64,000 nucleotides of DNA, from contig OZ010800.1 in assembly GCA_963932465.1 (NCBI GenBank), forward strand, positions 94,352,807 to 94,416,806, read 5' to 3'. Positions 11,592 through 23,268 of the stretch are shown here, piece by piece. Made by a program: the position numbers and the translations under genes. Each line of letters begins with the position of its first letter. Positions within the stretch are counted from its first letter, which is position 1. The notes below the pieces were generated by a model. That model searched no databases, was not told the origin of the DNA, and was given only the letters and a program-made list of their open reading frames with translations. Source of the DNA: Maratus speciosus (taxonomy: Eukaryota; Arthropoda; Arachnida; Araneae; Salticidae).

Positions 11592-11895
11592 ATGTCTGAG
11601 AAATCGGTTCGAAAAGAAACTGCTATTTCGCTTCAAAGGAAGATGAAGCTGCTTAATGCAGTTTGAAGAAGGACGAAAACAGAAATCTGCAAAGAGTTTG
11701 GTATTGCCAATTCTACTTTATCAAGGATAATAAAAAAATAGGAATCCCATTACGTTAATGTTTTTGCGCAGTATGTTTAAGCCAGACAGAATGCATGAGA
11801 ACCGCAAAGCACGAAGATTTAGAGACTTATTTGATTCAAATGAGCTTCATCTCAGAATGCTTAAAAAAGGCACACAGAAAAAATATGTCTGATTT
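11592..11895 (+). pseudogene. Tigger/pogo transposase N-terminal (CENP-B-type) remnant
   Basis: From the ATG at 11592 the frame reads MSEKSVRKETAISLQRKMKL..., then a helix-turn-helix segment TEICKEFGIANSTLSRIIKK (about 11677-11740), the pattern of the CENP-B/pogo N-terminal DNA-binding domain. After frame changes, RTAKHEDLETYLIQ (about 11798-11840) matches the start of the second CENP-B helix-turn-helix. Stops and shifts (one immediately after LLNAV) make it non-functional. No DDE domain follows; the element ends about 240 bp later. Confidence 0.75.
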
Positions 11896-12131
11896 TTTTC
11901 CCAAAAAAACAATATATATATATATATATTTTTTTTTTTTACCTGCTTTTTATCCTAAAGAAAAGCAGCCTCCTAGTAGTTTAACAGGAAACGAAATAAA
12001 ATTTGACGGCGTCGAAAATATTTGTGAGTTTTGTTATTTATTTATTTATTTACGAATCTTTTAACGCGAAATTCTTTTAACACGAAAAAAAAATTCGGTC
12101 CCATCAATTTCGAGTTAAACTTATTTCACTG

Positions 12132-12586
12132 TATGTAGAACCTTTTTTATGAGTAGGATAACTATTCGTCATCGTCTACACTGGCAATAAAATAGGTATT
12201 TTATCAAAAGTGATTTGGCTTTATAAAGGGGTTTTGTGACAGCATTTAATTAGTATCCACAAATAAATATAAATTGCAATTCACAAACATAGTCCATACT
12301 TTACGAAGTCATAAAGTGTACGTTATAGACCCTATTACAAAAATTTAACTAACTTTATTTCTCCTCATCTATACATTCAGCTTAATATTTCGTAATCGTT
12401 ATTATTTTAATGATATTTTTTAAAGCCTATAAAATTGCGATGGTAGGATACAGATAAAAGAAAACGACAGATAATATGCATTGTGTCAAATGAGTGAAGC
12501 GATAAAAAAAAAACCATTTTATATTTTTGAACAATTGTGTAAAAAATCATCCAAAGGTATAGATCTAACTTAAGAAATCTGACAAA

Positions 12587-12628
<42 letters not shown>

Positions 12629-12832
12629 ATAAGACCCCTGTTAATAAAATTTCAGCATCCATAATTTATTATTTAAAACGTTTTTCAAATGCGAGTTTTA
12701 TTTTTCCATGAATGGCAAAATTTGAAGATCATGTGAATTATCATAGAAAAGCATTATGGCGTAAAAGAAAATGTACTGTATTTTACGAACAAAGTAACCA
12801 ATTTTAACAAAAACTATACAACTAAATCCAGG
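12132..12832. other. Intergenic with poly-A tract
   Basis: AT-rich sequence with no gene seen. It contains a 37-bp poly-A run at 12590-12626 with no recognisable retroelement body next to it. Confidence 0.55.
12590..12626. repeat. Poly-A tract (37 bp)
   Basis: Uninterrupted A run. Confidence 0.95.
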
Positions 12833-14766
12833 TAGGGGAGATTGGGGATGAAAGTGACATTTTGTCTTTATAAGCTTATAAAATAATGACATTACAAGAT
12901 ATCACTTTCAAATTTGCGCCTATTTCTCGTCTAAAACATTTGATTTGGCAATACTAAAACATCTTATCCTCAAGTAATCCAAATTTAAAATATGTACGCA
13001 TTTTTATAAATTGGAAGAAATGTCCCTTTTAACACCATTGTAGGGGATAAAAAGTACACAGTGCGGGGTTGAAAGAGACATACATAAATAAAACACTTTT
13101 AGAACATTTTTCTTTTTATTTGTGATTAGAATATTCAAAAATTAAAGATAATTATACGAAAATAAAAATAAAATATTTTGCAATATATGATAAAATAAAA
13201 ACAAGAAAAATAACATTTTTAGGCCTACTTGGCATAAAACAACTTTTAAATCAGTCAAAAATTTTAAGAAACATTTAGATCTAGCTGTCTCACCACAGGC
13301 TACGGGTTTAGGTAACTTCACCACAATATCATTAATATTAACGCCATTCATGTCAATAGAATCAGTAAATACAAAATCGTTTTATTCTGTTTTTTTTCTG
13401 AAAAAATGTAATTTGAATTAATTACGAGTGCTTTTCGGGAGTTTGTGGCTAAAGTGCAACAGGAATATCACCATAATTATTCCATTACCTTTCGCAAATT
13501 TTATTGTCTTAATATTTATATTGCTCTCATAATTATCAAATAAGAGAAGCGCAGGATCAGTTTTGGAACAACTGGAATATTCATGTAATGCACAATTGCT
13601 TAAAAAAAATTTCTGCGGTCACCGACCAACTTTGATAAGTAAGTCCAAGTTTCTGGGATGGGGCACCCGTGACCATCAACTCCTTGAAAATCAGTGTTGA
13701 CAAATTGGGGACTTTTTTGTCCCCAGATTGTTGATTGTCACCCCCCCCCCCTTTTTTTTAAAGAAATATTCGGCTTATTTAAAAATAGATTAAAAATTCT
13801 AAAAAATAAGGCGAATTATACTATTTTAAAAAAGTGGTGACAGTCAAATAATTTGAATTAAAAAAGTCCCGAATCTGACAACACTGTTGAAAATATTCCT
13901 TGGGAAAACAAATACTGTTGAACAGAGTTACCTGATGCAGAAACAAAACCAATTTTACCGCTTTCGCTGATGTTACGTGAGTAAATTATCTTTCACTACA
14001 TTTTCTTACTATATTAGGTGTTTTGTGCCCTGTCATTATCCCTGTTTTATCAAAGTTATATGTTATGTTATGTGTAAATTTATAGCGATTCATATCTAAC
14101 TGAAAGTTAAAAAAAAATCAACATTAGCTTTTTTGAAACTTGTACTTCTTTTTAAAATAATGGCTATAGGTTTCTTAAGAGAAAGTAATAAATTTCGTTG
14201 CATAAAATCTTAGAACCAATCAATTCGAGCTTCCTTCTTTGTTTGCCAAGATAGGGAAATATTTGGGGTGTTCAAAGCAATTGAATACTTATATGCACAG
14301 TGATCAAACCATAAATGATATTGGATGCTTAGAGCAAATATGAAGCAAACTCATTTCACTAAAGGAAGCTTGGCAGGAACAACCTGAGGGATTCTCAATT
14401 TCTGTCCCTTACAACCCCATACCCACCTAGCGAGTTTAAAAATTTATTCATGCATGAGAGTATTTTAGCTAAAAAATATACTGCTATTCACATAAAGGTT
14501 TTACAGTGCTAAATAACATAAATATTATAATGCTAAACACAATATTACTTTTTCAGGGACAAAAAGGAAAGCAACATCAAAATTTACTTTTTTATATCAA
14601 AAACAGGACTTGCTTTCATAATCTACAACATGCAATTGCTGATGTTTATTATAATGATTATTAAGACAAAACAAATATCGTCATCGATTGAGCCAAAGTT
14701 CAAAATTTGTAGATTTTATTTTCTTCCTGAAATTTTGAGTGTCCCTTTCATCCACAGACTCACCTA
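12833..14766. mobile_element. TAGGGGAGATTGGGG-ended TIR element (~1.9 kb)
   Basis: The left end TAGGGGAGATTGGGGATGAA and the right end (inverse of TAGGTGAGTCTGTGGATGAA at 14738-14766) pair over about 28 bp with several mismatches. The subterminal words GAAAGTGACA/GAAAGGGACA recur inside in both orientations (near 13020, 13068 and 14395). The first 15 bp resemble the ends of the 47942-49593 element. No transposase is evident. A hAT MITE is inserted at 13692-13886. An alternative right end near 14430 with a weaker match cannot be excluded. Confidence 0.6.
13692..13886. mobile_element. hAT-type MITE (195 bp) with perfect 8-bp TSD
   Basis: Ends CAGTGTTGACAAATTGGGGA and the inverse of CAGTGTTGTCAGATTCGGGA form about 27-bp TIRs of the CAGTGTTG type common in hAT elements. 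The octamer TTGAAAAT lies directly on both sides (13684-13691 and 13887-13894), an exact 8-bp duplication, which is the hAT signature. The interior is AT-rich, non-coding, and includes a poly-C/poly-T run near 13741-13760. Confidence 0.92.
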
Positions 14767-16196
14767 CCGCAAGCAAATACCGGTGAAATATCAAGGTAAT
14801 CGGATAATTTTGTGGCAGTTATCTTGGAACAAAGACACAGAAAGAAAAAATTTTTCATGTCTGGACACAGATCTTTAACTGTAATTGCGGCAATAATTAT
14901 GACAACGAAATTGAAACCAAAACATTAGATGAATGACGGAAGACGAAAGAGGACTGTTATATATTAAAAGTTCTAATTGCCTTTTTATATTCAAGAAGAG
15001 CGCTAGATTCCACGAATTATTAATGCAATAAAGCTTCTTGATGCTATATGTTGATGGAAAATAATGATGTAGTTATAGTATCGTTTAAATATTGATTCGA
15101 ACGATGTGCTTCATCAATTGTAGACTTGTATTGGCATCAATTTCTGATATCTCTTGAAATTGTAAATATCATAAGGGTAGGAATATCAACAGTAAATGAA
15201 AACCACATAATTGAAGAGATTCATGGATTAGCATATGCCTCAGAACTGTATCGTGGGGGAGAAATCTACTGCAAATATTCTGATTCACAAGAAAATTCTA
15301 TTATGAAATTAATCGCAATTAGTCGCATGTTGCACTTGTACAATGTCTAATGAGAACGAGTCTCCAGCTGAGAGCTTCAATCTAGCCATCAAGACATACA
15401 AAATAGGTTTTAGCTGATGTGAAAGTGATAGTGAATAGAGTATATTTGTGGTTCTACACTATGATAGTAATATAGTGGATACCGAAAGATCCCATGTAAT
15501 CAATTTGTACAATGATTCACGAAACTCTACTATTGATCCATGGCGTCATCTCCCACAGACCACTTATCACAAAGTATGGACATAGGCATACTGTGGGATA
15601 GTGAATTATAGCGGAGACTCTGTGACTTGCTAACAATTACCATCTATTCTGTCCAATAATAGGGTCTGAAAACAATGATGATTTAAATACTGAACTCGAA
15701 AATTTTCCAATGATATTTTTTTATGAGATCAATTCGATTATACTTAATGTTATTTTAATACATTTCCTTCATTATGTGGGCAATTTTAGAAATTATTATA
15801 TAAAAATTGTGTTACATAGTTATACTTGCAGATTTATGATCAATTCCAGAAACATTTAGGTAGAACTACTTCTGCACTTACAACCAGTATAATCAAACAG
15901 GAAAAGAACGACTACTTAAAAATAGTCTTCTTCGTATAAACTTGCTTAAAGTTGTGGAAAAGTACTTTTTTCGCTGCAAATTTCGAAGCTGAGAGGAATT
16001 GTTTTCGTCCACTTGTGAATTAGAAGGCCTCAACACAGTCCTAAATGATTATGGTATTTTACGGGTGGGAGACCGATTAGGTACAACTTATTTCGATCTT
16101 TTACAGAAAAAGAACGATTTAGCCTAAATACAGTAACTTGCTTTTTATACCAAAATTTCTTTTACAAAAGTACTTTAATCATAATATCCCCTTATA
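14767..16196. other. Intergenic, no gene seen
   Basis: AT-rich sequence. The 74-codon open frame at 15126-15350 has mixed composition but no recognisable domain and no homologous copy in the window; it is left uncalled. Confidence 0.5.
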
Positions 16197-16839
16197 CAGA
16201 GAGTCCACTCTCAACGGTGTCCAATGGGTAACTCCCAAACCGTTAATCATAGGCATATAGTCCCGGTTACAAAAATGTTTGAAATGAGGTAAAATAATAT
16301 TTTAAAAGCGATTTGGGTCATTAAAAACATTTCTTAAAAAATTACGAAATTTAAATTTTTATACGGCCCCCCGTTCCTATGAGTTATATTTAGAAAATTT
16401 TCCTATTACGCTGACAAGTTAGACAAAAAAAGTCCCTATAATATAACACTAAAATTGAACGAGTTATGAAACTTTAAAATGCACCACTTATACCACTTTT
16501 CTGCTTCTGAACACAAATGAGTTCAGCCATGCTTTGAGGGGTCATATACCAAGTGCTTAAAGTATTCAAAGAAATTATTTCATGTGTATCGGCGCTTTGA
16601 AAAAAAAATGGTACAAGTATTACGAATGAGTTAACTTTTATTAAGTTTCATATTTGCTAAAATAATGGTACAGTAGTGCCCCGACTTACGTTCCCTCGAC
16701 TTACGTCACCCCGCATTTACGTCGTCTATCTTGGAAAAAAATTCTTTAATTAAGACGCATTTTATACTTTTTTAAAGACTTTTTGAAGAAATTTAACTTC
16801 TGAGATGCAACCATAGTCATAGGGGATTTATAATGTGAA

Positions 16840-17980
16840 GTTCAGCAAAAAACGATGAGAGGTGCTTGGGAAGACTGGGCCCCTTTTCCTTTACGGAGAC
16901 TAAGGAAACGTCTGACAATTGTGCTTAAGGGGGTGCAGGACACAAAAATCCCCAAGTTTTCTAAAAAACTTTTATTGAATTAAAAATTTCTCTATGTTTT
17001 TCAGCTTAAAATGACGTTTAATTCATGTTTCTATCTTAATTAGACGAGGAAATATCAAAATTTTCGTTTTAGTGCTTTTTCAAAATCTTGCTTTCAAGCA
17101 ATGCTTGTCATGAAAACGATTTCTTAAGAAAATGAATTTTTCTTAATGATTGTTTTTTTTTTCACCTTTTCACGTATTTAAATCGTTCTAAGTCAAAAAC
17201 CGTTACAGATAAATGGTTCAAACTTGGAACATGTCTTTTTCAATTGTTTTACTCTCATTTTGATTAAGCAAATAACAAAAAAATATTTACTTTTGAAAAT
17301 ATAACTTCTTCTAAACAAGTTACACCATTTTTTTTTTTATTTAAATAATTTTATTTTTTTTTAAATTAATCTATTTAAAAATTCTAAATGAAAATTAAAA
17401 CGTATATATTTATGTTTATTTAAATGAAAAAAAATTAAATTCTACAAATAATATTTCGAGTTATAACGATTTTAAATTACCCCACTTTCTTAATGAATTT
17501 TAAATTTTAATTTTTTTTTAAATTATATGAGAAGTTGTATCATGTGATTTTGTTTACAAATAACATGGTTAATCATCTCAAAAATATTCAAAATTTTAAC
17601 TCAATAAATAAAAATTATTTTAAATTGAGGCCCGGACCCCCCTAATTGAAGAAATCGGCGAAAATGGAAGAGAACTCAACTTTGAGGTCCATTCTGAACA
17701 TGTTGTTGAACTCACAAATTTCCCGGATGCAAAATTAACCATCGAACAAACTTATATAATTAAACAAAGTACTGTTTCAGAAATAGATGAAGATTTTGAG
17801 CCTAGAAGTGGAAGATTATGACGGTTGAAAATTTAACCAAAGGACTAAACCTTTTTTGAAGACGGAATGACTGTTCTTGAAAATATTGATTCAGACGAGC
17901 AAAATGTAGCAACGACTAGAAAAAAAATTAGAAAAGTCACTATGCTGCTACATAGAGCTTCTAAGAGAAAAAAAGTATAA
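16840..17980 (+). pseudogene. Tigger-like transposase C-terminal remnant, split by an insertion
   Basis: The part before the insertion reads roughly RGAWEDWAPFPLRRLRKRLT (with frame adjustment, about 16858-16920). After the insertion, the frame reads EEIGENGRELNFEVHSEHVV and ELTNFPDAKLTIEQ (about 17645-17760), then MTVENLTKGL.LFEDGMTVLE, NIDSDEQNVATTRKKIRKVT and LLHRASKRKKV before a stop at 17978-17980. The order (AW motif, E-rich linker, ENLT, NIDS.E..ATTR) matches the tail of Tigger/pogo transposases as known from vertebrate and arthropod copies. Frameshifts, stops and the loss of the catalytic core show it is dead. Confidence 0.72.
16925..17645. mobile_element. ~720-bp TIR element inserted in the Tigger remnant
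   Basis: Left end TTAAGGGGGTGCAGGAC and right end, inverse of TTAGGGGGGTCCGGGCC, form short imperfect TIRs. Removing the segment brings two adjoining parts of the transposase remnant together, which independently supports the boundaries. The interior is AT-rich and non-coding. Confidence 0.7.
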
Positions 17981-18589
17981 AAGTAAAAAAATATCGGTTC
18001 GAGCTTCATAGCAAAACTTTTTCATATTTTCAAAGACTTGATTATGATGGCTAGAAGAGTAATAAATGTTATGTTCAAAAATTGCTGATTTATTTCAAAG
18101 TCTTGTATTCCAAATGCATTTCTTTCTATTGTTAAATGTATGTAAATTAATCCCTAAGTCCAAAAGAATATCTTCATTAATTTTAGATGAATTTCTATTA
18201 CTTATCCTTTTTTGCTCATTTAAATGTATCTCGACTTACGGCGCTAATCTTGGAACGAATTACTGACATAAGTCGAGATATTACTGTATTATAACATATG
18301 TTTTATTTTGTAAAGATTTGAGACGGTTTCTTTTCATGATTTATTTTTAACAAAATATATGTTACTTTTATAAGCTTTTATTGAACTTCAACGATCGTTT
18401 GTATGGAGTTCCAGTTCAAAATTTGTACCCGAACTTTAAATTCCTTACAAATATCCGATCGAGATTAAATTTTGCAAACTGACGTTAGTTCGATTATAAT
18501 ATAATATGATTTTATGTTGTTACCATTTATACTTATTTTACAGGATAACACAAAAGATTTCGGATAGATTACCTCAAATATGTTTAAAA

Positions 18590-19380
18590 AAAAGTTTCAG
18601 ATTAGATAGCACAAGACTGCGATGGTTATGTTTTTTAACTTTTATGTATTTTTTAGCACTGAATCCAAAAATTTAATTTTAAAACCAGCATGCCAGGATA
18701 TTTCGAAAATCATAAATTGTCAAAGTTAAAAAAATAACAAAAATTGGATACTATAAAATTGAAGAGATGGCTGTATTTGTTAATTTTTGATAATTGATTT
18801 TTATTTATTTTTTTAGTAATGAATCTGAAAATGACCTTCGTCTTTAACCATCACGTTAGAATTTTTTTACAAATCGTAAATTTCAAAGTTAAAATAGAGC
18901 GAATGTATTATATTATAAAACAGATGTAAGACTTTTTTTTATTTAATATAATTTCATTTAATTCACTAATTTATTCCATTTTTTGGCTTATATTGGGATT
19001 CTTACTGCTCAACAGTTAAGAAGTCCGATAAGGTGAGGAGGAAGTTCAATTTTAACTTTGAAATTCACAATTTGCGAAAATCCCTGACGTGATGTATAAA
19101 AATGTCATTTTTGGATTTAGCTGTAGAAAATACATAAAAATCAATTATCAAAACTTAAAAACACAACAATCGCATCTATTTATACTATCAAATTCTCGCT
19201 AATTTTTTCTTTCTTTAACTTTAAAATTTACGATTTTCAAAAAATATTTGCGTGATGGTAAAAAATGAAAGTCAATTCCGGATTTAGTGGTACAGAATGC
19301 ATAAGAATTAAATATCAAATCTAAAAAAAAACATGACATAACACAACTTTTTTAGGCTAGTGTAATCTAATACCATTTTA
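18590..19380. repeat. Four-copy direct and inverted repeat (foldback core)
   Basis: A ~150-190-bp unit containing CATCACGTTAG, ACAAATCGTAAATTTC and AAAGTTAAAA occurs twice in forward orientation (about 18650-18750 and 18820-18910) and twice inverted (about 19045-19110 and 19225-19290). The two halves therefore form a long imperfect hairpin inside the 16197-19928 element. Confidence 0.7.
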
Positions 19381-19928
19381 AAATATATATCATTTTGTAT
19401 AAAATTGAGACGGCTGTAAATTTTCAACATCTTTTTTAACAAAAATTATGCTGGTTTTTTTCTTCTTATATGTTTATTACAAATTGTATGTTTTGCATTA
19501 ATATTTCAGAATGATTAAAGATTCCAAATTTATATTGTAATGTTAATTTTACTCTCAACCATTTTATTAATACATCTGACGAAATTATACTTCTACTAAA
19601 TTTGTGAATGACGCCTAATTTGCTGCAAAAAATAAGTTTTAAATTTAAACAGCTATTACTCGGTCAATTTTAATCGTAGAATAACAGGAATTTTTTTTGT
19701 CTTACCTGCCAGTGTAACGGGAAAATTTTACTAAATATAATTTATATGAACGGGGGCCCGTAAAAAATTTTTAATTTCGAAAATTTTTAATAAATGTTTT
19801 TTATTGACCTAAATCGCTTTTAAAATACTTCTTTACCTCATTTAACACATTTTTGTAAATGGAATTACATGTCTATGACTGACGGTTAAGGAATTAGCCA
19901 TTGGACACCATTGAGAGTGGACACCCTG

Positions 19929-22061
19929 TATGAAGGCTTACTTCTTGGAGTGCATAAGGTGTTGTAAGGGTAATATTCCGCCAAATATATGGTTATGCCA
20001 ACATGTCGAAATAGAAATCTTATTAATATATATATAAATAAATTTAAGCTTATACCCATTTTTTAACTACTTTATGACAGTTTGCTTTAACAGACCAATT
20101 GGACTATTCTTCAACATATCTGATATGGATATCTATGATCCTTTTATGATTAAAGTTAGGTATGGACGTAAGATTAAGCTGGAAACAAAATGTGTTTCTA
20201 TTTCTATTTCCTTTTTTAAAACTTTACACATTGAGATCATTTATAATTTCACATTTGAATCCTTTATTCCTGAGTTAAAGTGATGCATATCGGGCAGAAA
20301 CAAATTTACATAACTTGATTTGAATAATGTAATATATATATATATATATATAGTTGTGCCCATAAGATACTTAAAAAATTTCATTAATTATTAAAAAGGG
20401 ATTAATAGTTTGCGGCATACTTATTTAAAAAGCAAATTGAGTGAAAATTTACCCATCCAAACATATCCAAATCTTGAGGTCTTTTGGAGGCCTCTGGAAA
20501 CATTTTAAGTATATGTTTATGGAGTATAGGTAGGTGCTAACTTATGAAGAATTGTTTACAGTAATTGTTTAAATTGAAGGCATCTTAAATTCGAGGCAAA
20601 CGGAACACTTATCAGCTTATGAGGAAGACTTCAGAATTTTGAATCCGACTCATTGTCTTGCAGGCATGTAAATTCTATTATTTAGCCCTCAATAACGTAA
20701 GGAAAAATCAATTGAAAACATACAAAAAACTAAATTTGGACAGTCATTTTGGTGAAAGTGAAAACGTTATTGCTTAAAAGCAGTGAAAAAACGCGATAAA
20801 AGTCAGATCGAAAGCGATAATATTCAAATAGAAATTTTGTTTGATTTACCGAAGAAAATTTATTCACTAATAAATGGCAATAAGGCATTTATTAGTCTGT
20901 AAATGTTTATCAAAATGTGTCTATATTGCGACATTTCATAATGCAAATTGTAAAAATAAAACTACATTATTGATATATTTTTATTTAAGTTCTCATAATT
21001 AATAGTTCTTGGTAAAAGAGTTTAAAAATATAACAACACTTATGATAGAATATATGTTAAATATATTTCAAATATAGAAATGTAAATAATTTAAGTAAAG
21101 TATTCACAATGTTACTTTAATTTTAATTTTTTAATAAGATTTACCTTTGAGGTATGTTTCATTTTGGGCTTATTTCAAAAATCTTGATAATCGATTAAAT
21201 CACGACTCATACAGTTAGTTACTAAATTAAACTGCCGTTAATACCATGAAATCATACATATGAAGCCGGACATTCGAGATAAGAGTGAGTAATGACAAAT
21301 TAGAATTTGCCATATGTAGTATCCGTAACGATACTATTATATAACGATATAACGATTTGGAAACGTAATGACTAAACATGTGCGAATATATATTCATCAC
21401 AGATGAAATTTATTCAATGAAAGTATATATTAAGAAGGTATTTGTTAAAATATTTGGATTTATAAAAACTCTTAAACATATATCTATACTAGGGGCTTAG
21501 ACCCCTGACCTCCCACCCCCACCCCAGTTCAGTCTTCGCAGCTTATGAATATATACTTATTTGTCTGTTTAAAAAATATTACCAGGTTACGGAAGATTGA
21601 ATGATATTATCAGTATAACAGCGGCTATCTTCTGCAATCGCGTTGCCATGTTTTTCCGACTGAATAGGCATTTCTCAGTTACCGCCTCATTCATCGCAGT
21701 CGTAACAAATGACGTCTGTTTTATGGGATTTATAAGTAAGATCAATTACACATTTGAAAATAAGCTTGTATAAAATGATTAGGTTAAAAATGACGCTATC
21801 TTTCTTAGTTTTATAAAGACGCTATTGGCAATACTCTTCCTTGAGGTGAAAAACTCAGTCAGCTTGGGAATAGATTGAGCCACGTATTGAAAAGCATTTT
21901 GTTTTGAAATTTTACGCTTATATTTTATGTCTTGATCGAGTTTTAGATATTTCAAGAACAAGTATAGCTTATTCATGAATTCTTTTCTCTATTTTAATAA
22001 ACCATCTTGAATAATTTCAAGTTATTTTTACAATGTATACAGTTTTCATGCTACCATTTGA
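19929..22061. other. Intergenic, no gene seen
   Basis: AT-rich, with a (TA)n run near 20331-20352. The patch near 21488-21540 (ACTAGGGGCTTAGACCCCTG, C-rich) resembles one near 42071-42125 and probably marks another dispersed family. No gene supported. Confidence 0.5.
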
Positions 22062-22298
22062 TTATCCCGTCGACCAAAAACCTATCCCTAAAATATAAGA
22101 TTAAATGCCAAAAATGGATGATCGGGAATGTGACATTCACTTATCATTAATACACGTGCTTTTTACGTCAACAAGCGATATATAAATCGATTTTTATTAG
22201 TATTTTTATTAGCGTTTTAGTAATTTATTTGTTGTTTCGTTATTTAAAATAAAATTATGAAAGTTTCTATAACTTGGCGAAATTGGTCCGCGGAAAAA
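22062..22298. mobile_element. TTATCCCGTCGACC-ended MITE, copy 1 (~237 bp)
   Basis: Starts TTATCCCGTCGACCAAAAA. The right end carries the decayed inverse (GGTCCGCGGAAAAA). A second copy at 43204-43473 is homologous throughout (AAGATTAAATG, TGTGACATTCACTT, TTTACGTCA, TTCGTTATTTAAAATAAAA) and has a better-preserved right end. Non-coding. Confidence 0.8.
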
Positions 22299-22988
22299 TC
22301 AAGTAGTACTGTTCGTATTAATGAATTAATAAGAATATCTGAATTTTCTAATATGTGTTTATTGAATAGTAATTCGTACAAAATAAATCGAAAGTATTTT
22401 TGGCGCAAATATTTACCTGTATTATGTTGCATCATGTGATGTAATACATAAAAAAAATTGTTTGTCGTACTATTATTATACCATTTGAAGTCAGATTAAA
22501 TGCCTCCGAAATAAAAATCATTTTAAATGTATCGTTTTATTATGACGTAATTTTCCTTATTAAATGCATGTCTCATGTAATAATGCATTTATTTTATTTA
22601 TTTTTTTCTCTTTTAAGATTCACGAATACACATGTTAGTTAACTTCAAAGCATTTGGATAAATTATTTGACCTTTTTAAGTAAGACCTAATATTCGCCAT
22701 TAATCCTTTTTCTCATTTAACTATTTAACTATTTTTGGCACTTTAATCTTACGATATTTAATATTTGGCCCTTTCACAAATGACGTAGTTATCACTTTTA
22801 AGTTTATTTTGACGTAATTATCACATGCACCGCATGTGGCCCGGCACTCTTTTAGTGCGGCCGGAGGCACATAATCATTAACCCATATACAATTAATTGA
22901 GATGTGCATTAAAAAGTATTTAAGATCTTCGGTGTTGTTTTATATTTTTTCATGAGAAAATAAAATTTGTCCGGTTATTTATAATTAA
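22299..22988. other. Intergenic, no gene seen
   Basis: AT-rich spacer between the MITE and the interspersed repeat starting at about 22989. Open frames on both strands are short and unsupported. Confidence 0.5.
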
Positions 22989-23220
22989 CTAGCAGAACTA
23001 CCCGGCTTCGCCCGTGTCAATTATAAGAAGCCTTCCAGGTAAAATAAATTAAAACGAAATAATACTGCAATCACATTCCCATCCACAAATCGTTATACAG
23101 ACAATCAGAAAACCTAGCATTATTGTATCGCAACCATAGTAAAATCCATGTGCTTTAATAACAGAATGCATGTTTTCTTTGGCGGGTGTAAGAGAAAAAT
23201 ATGTGATTTTCCTGACAATA

Positions 23221-23268
<48 letters not shown>

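Larger units (their letters stand above)
11307..12131 (+). mobile_element. Pogo/Tigger-like element, internally deleted
   Basis: Starts CAGTGAAATA and ends with the inverse TATTTCACTG, with TA on both sides (11305-11306 and 12132-12133), the TA duplication expected of pogo elements. Subterminal sequence is also inverted-repeated around ACACGAAA and CGCGAAA motifs. The interior retains only the DNA-binding part of a transposase; the catalytic domain is missing, so this copy is non-autonomous. A poly-T run lies inside at 11532-11563. Confidence 0.8.
16671..18286 (+). mobile_element. Nested pogo/Tigger-like element
   Basis: Starts CAGTAGTGCCCCGACTTACG and ends with the inverse of CAGTAATATCTCGACTTATG, flanked by TA on both sides (16669-16670 and 18287-18288). 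CGACTTACG words repeat in the subterminal regions. It carries remnants of a Tigger transposase C-terminus and is itself interrupted by a ~720-bp element (16925-17645). Confidence 0.82.
16197..19928. mobile_element. 3.7-kb long-TIR foldback element with nested insertions
   Basis: The left end CAGAGAGTCCACTCTCAA and the right end (inverse of CAGGGTGTCCACTCTCAA) start TIRs that stay recognisable for about 290 bp (16197-16485 and about 19640-19928; for example TGTCCAATGG, AAAGCGATTT, AACGGGAAAATTTT inverted). TA lies outside both ends (16195-16196, 19929-19930). The central part past 18590 is itself an inverted repeat. No transposase of its own is recognisable. A pogo/Tigger element sits inside at 16671-18286. 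Confidence 0.8.

Noticed and set aside
15126..15350. 74-codon plus-strand frame with fairly gene-like composition
   Set aside because: No recognised motif, no adjoining exon-like frame and no splice-signal support; left as unproven.
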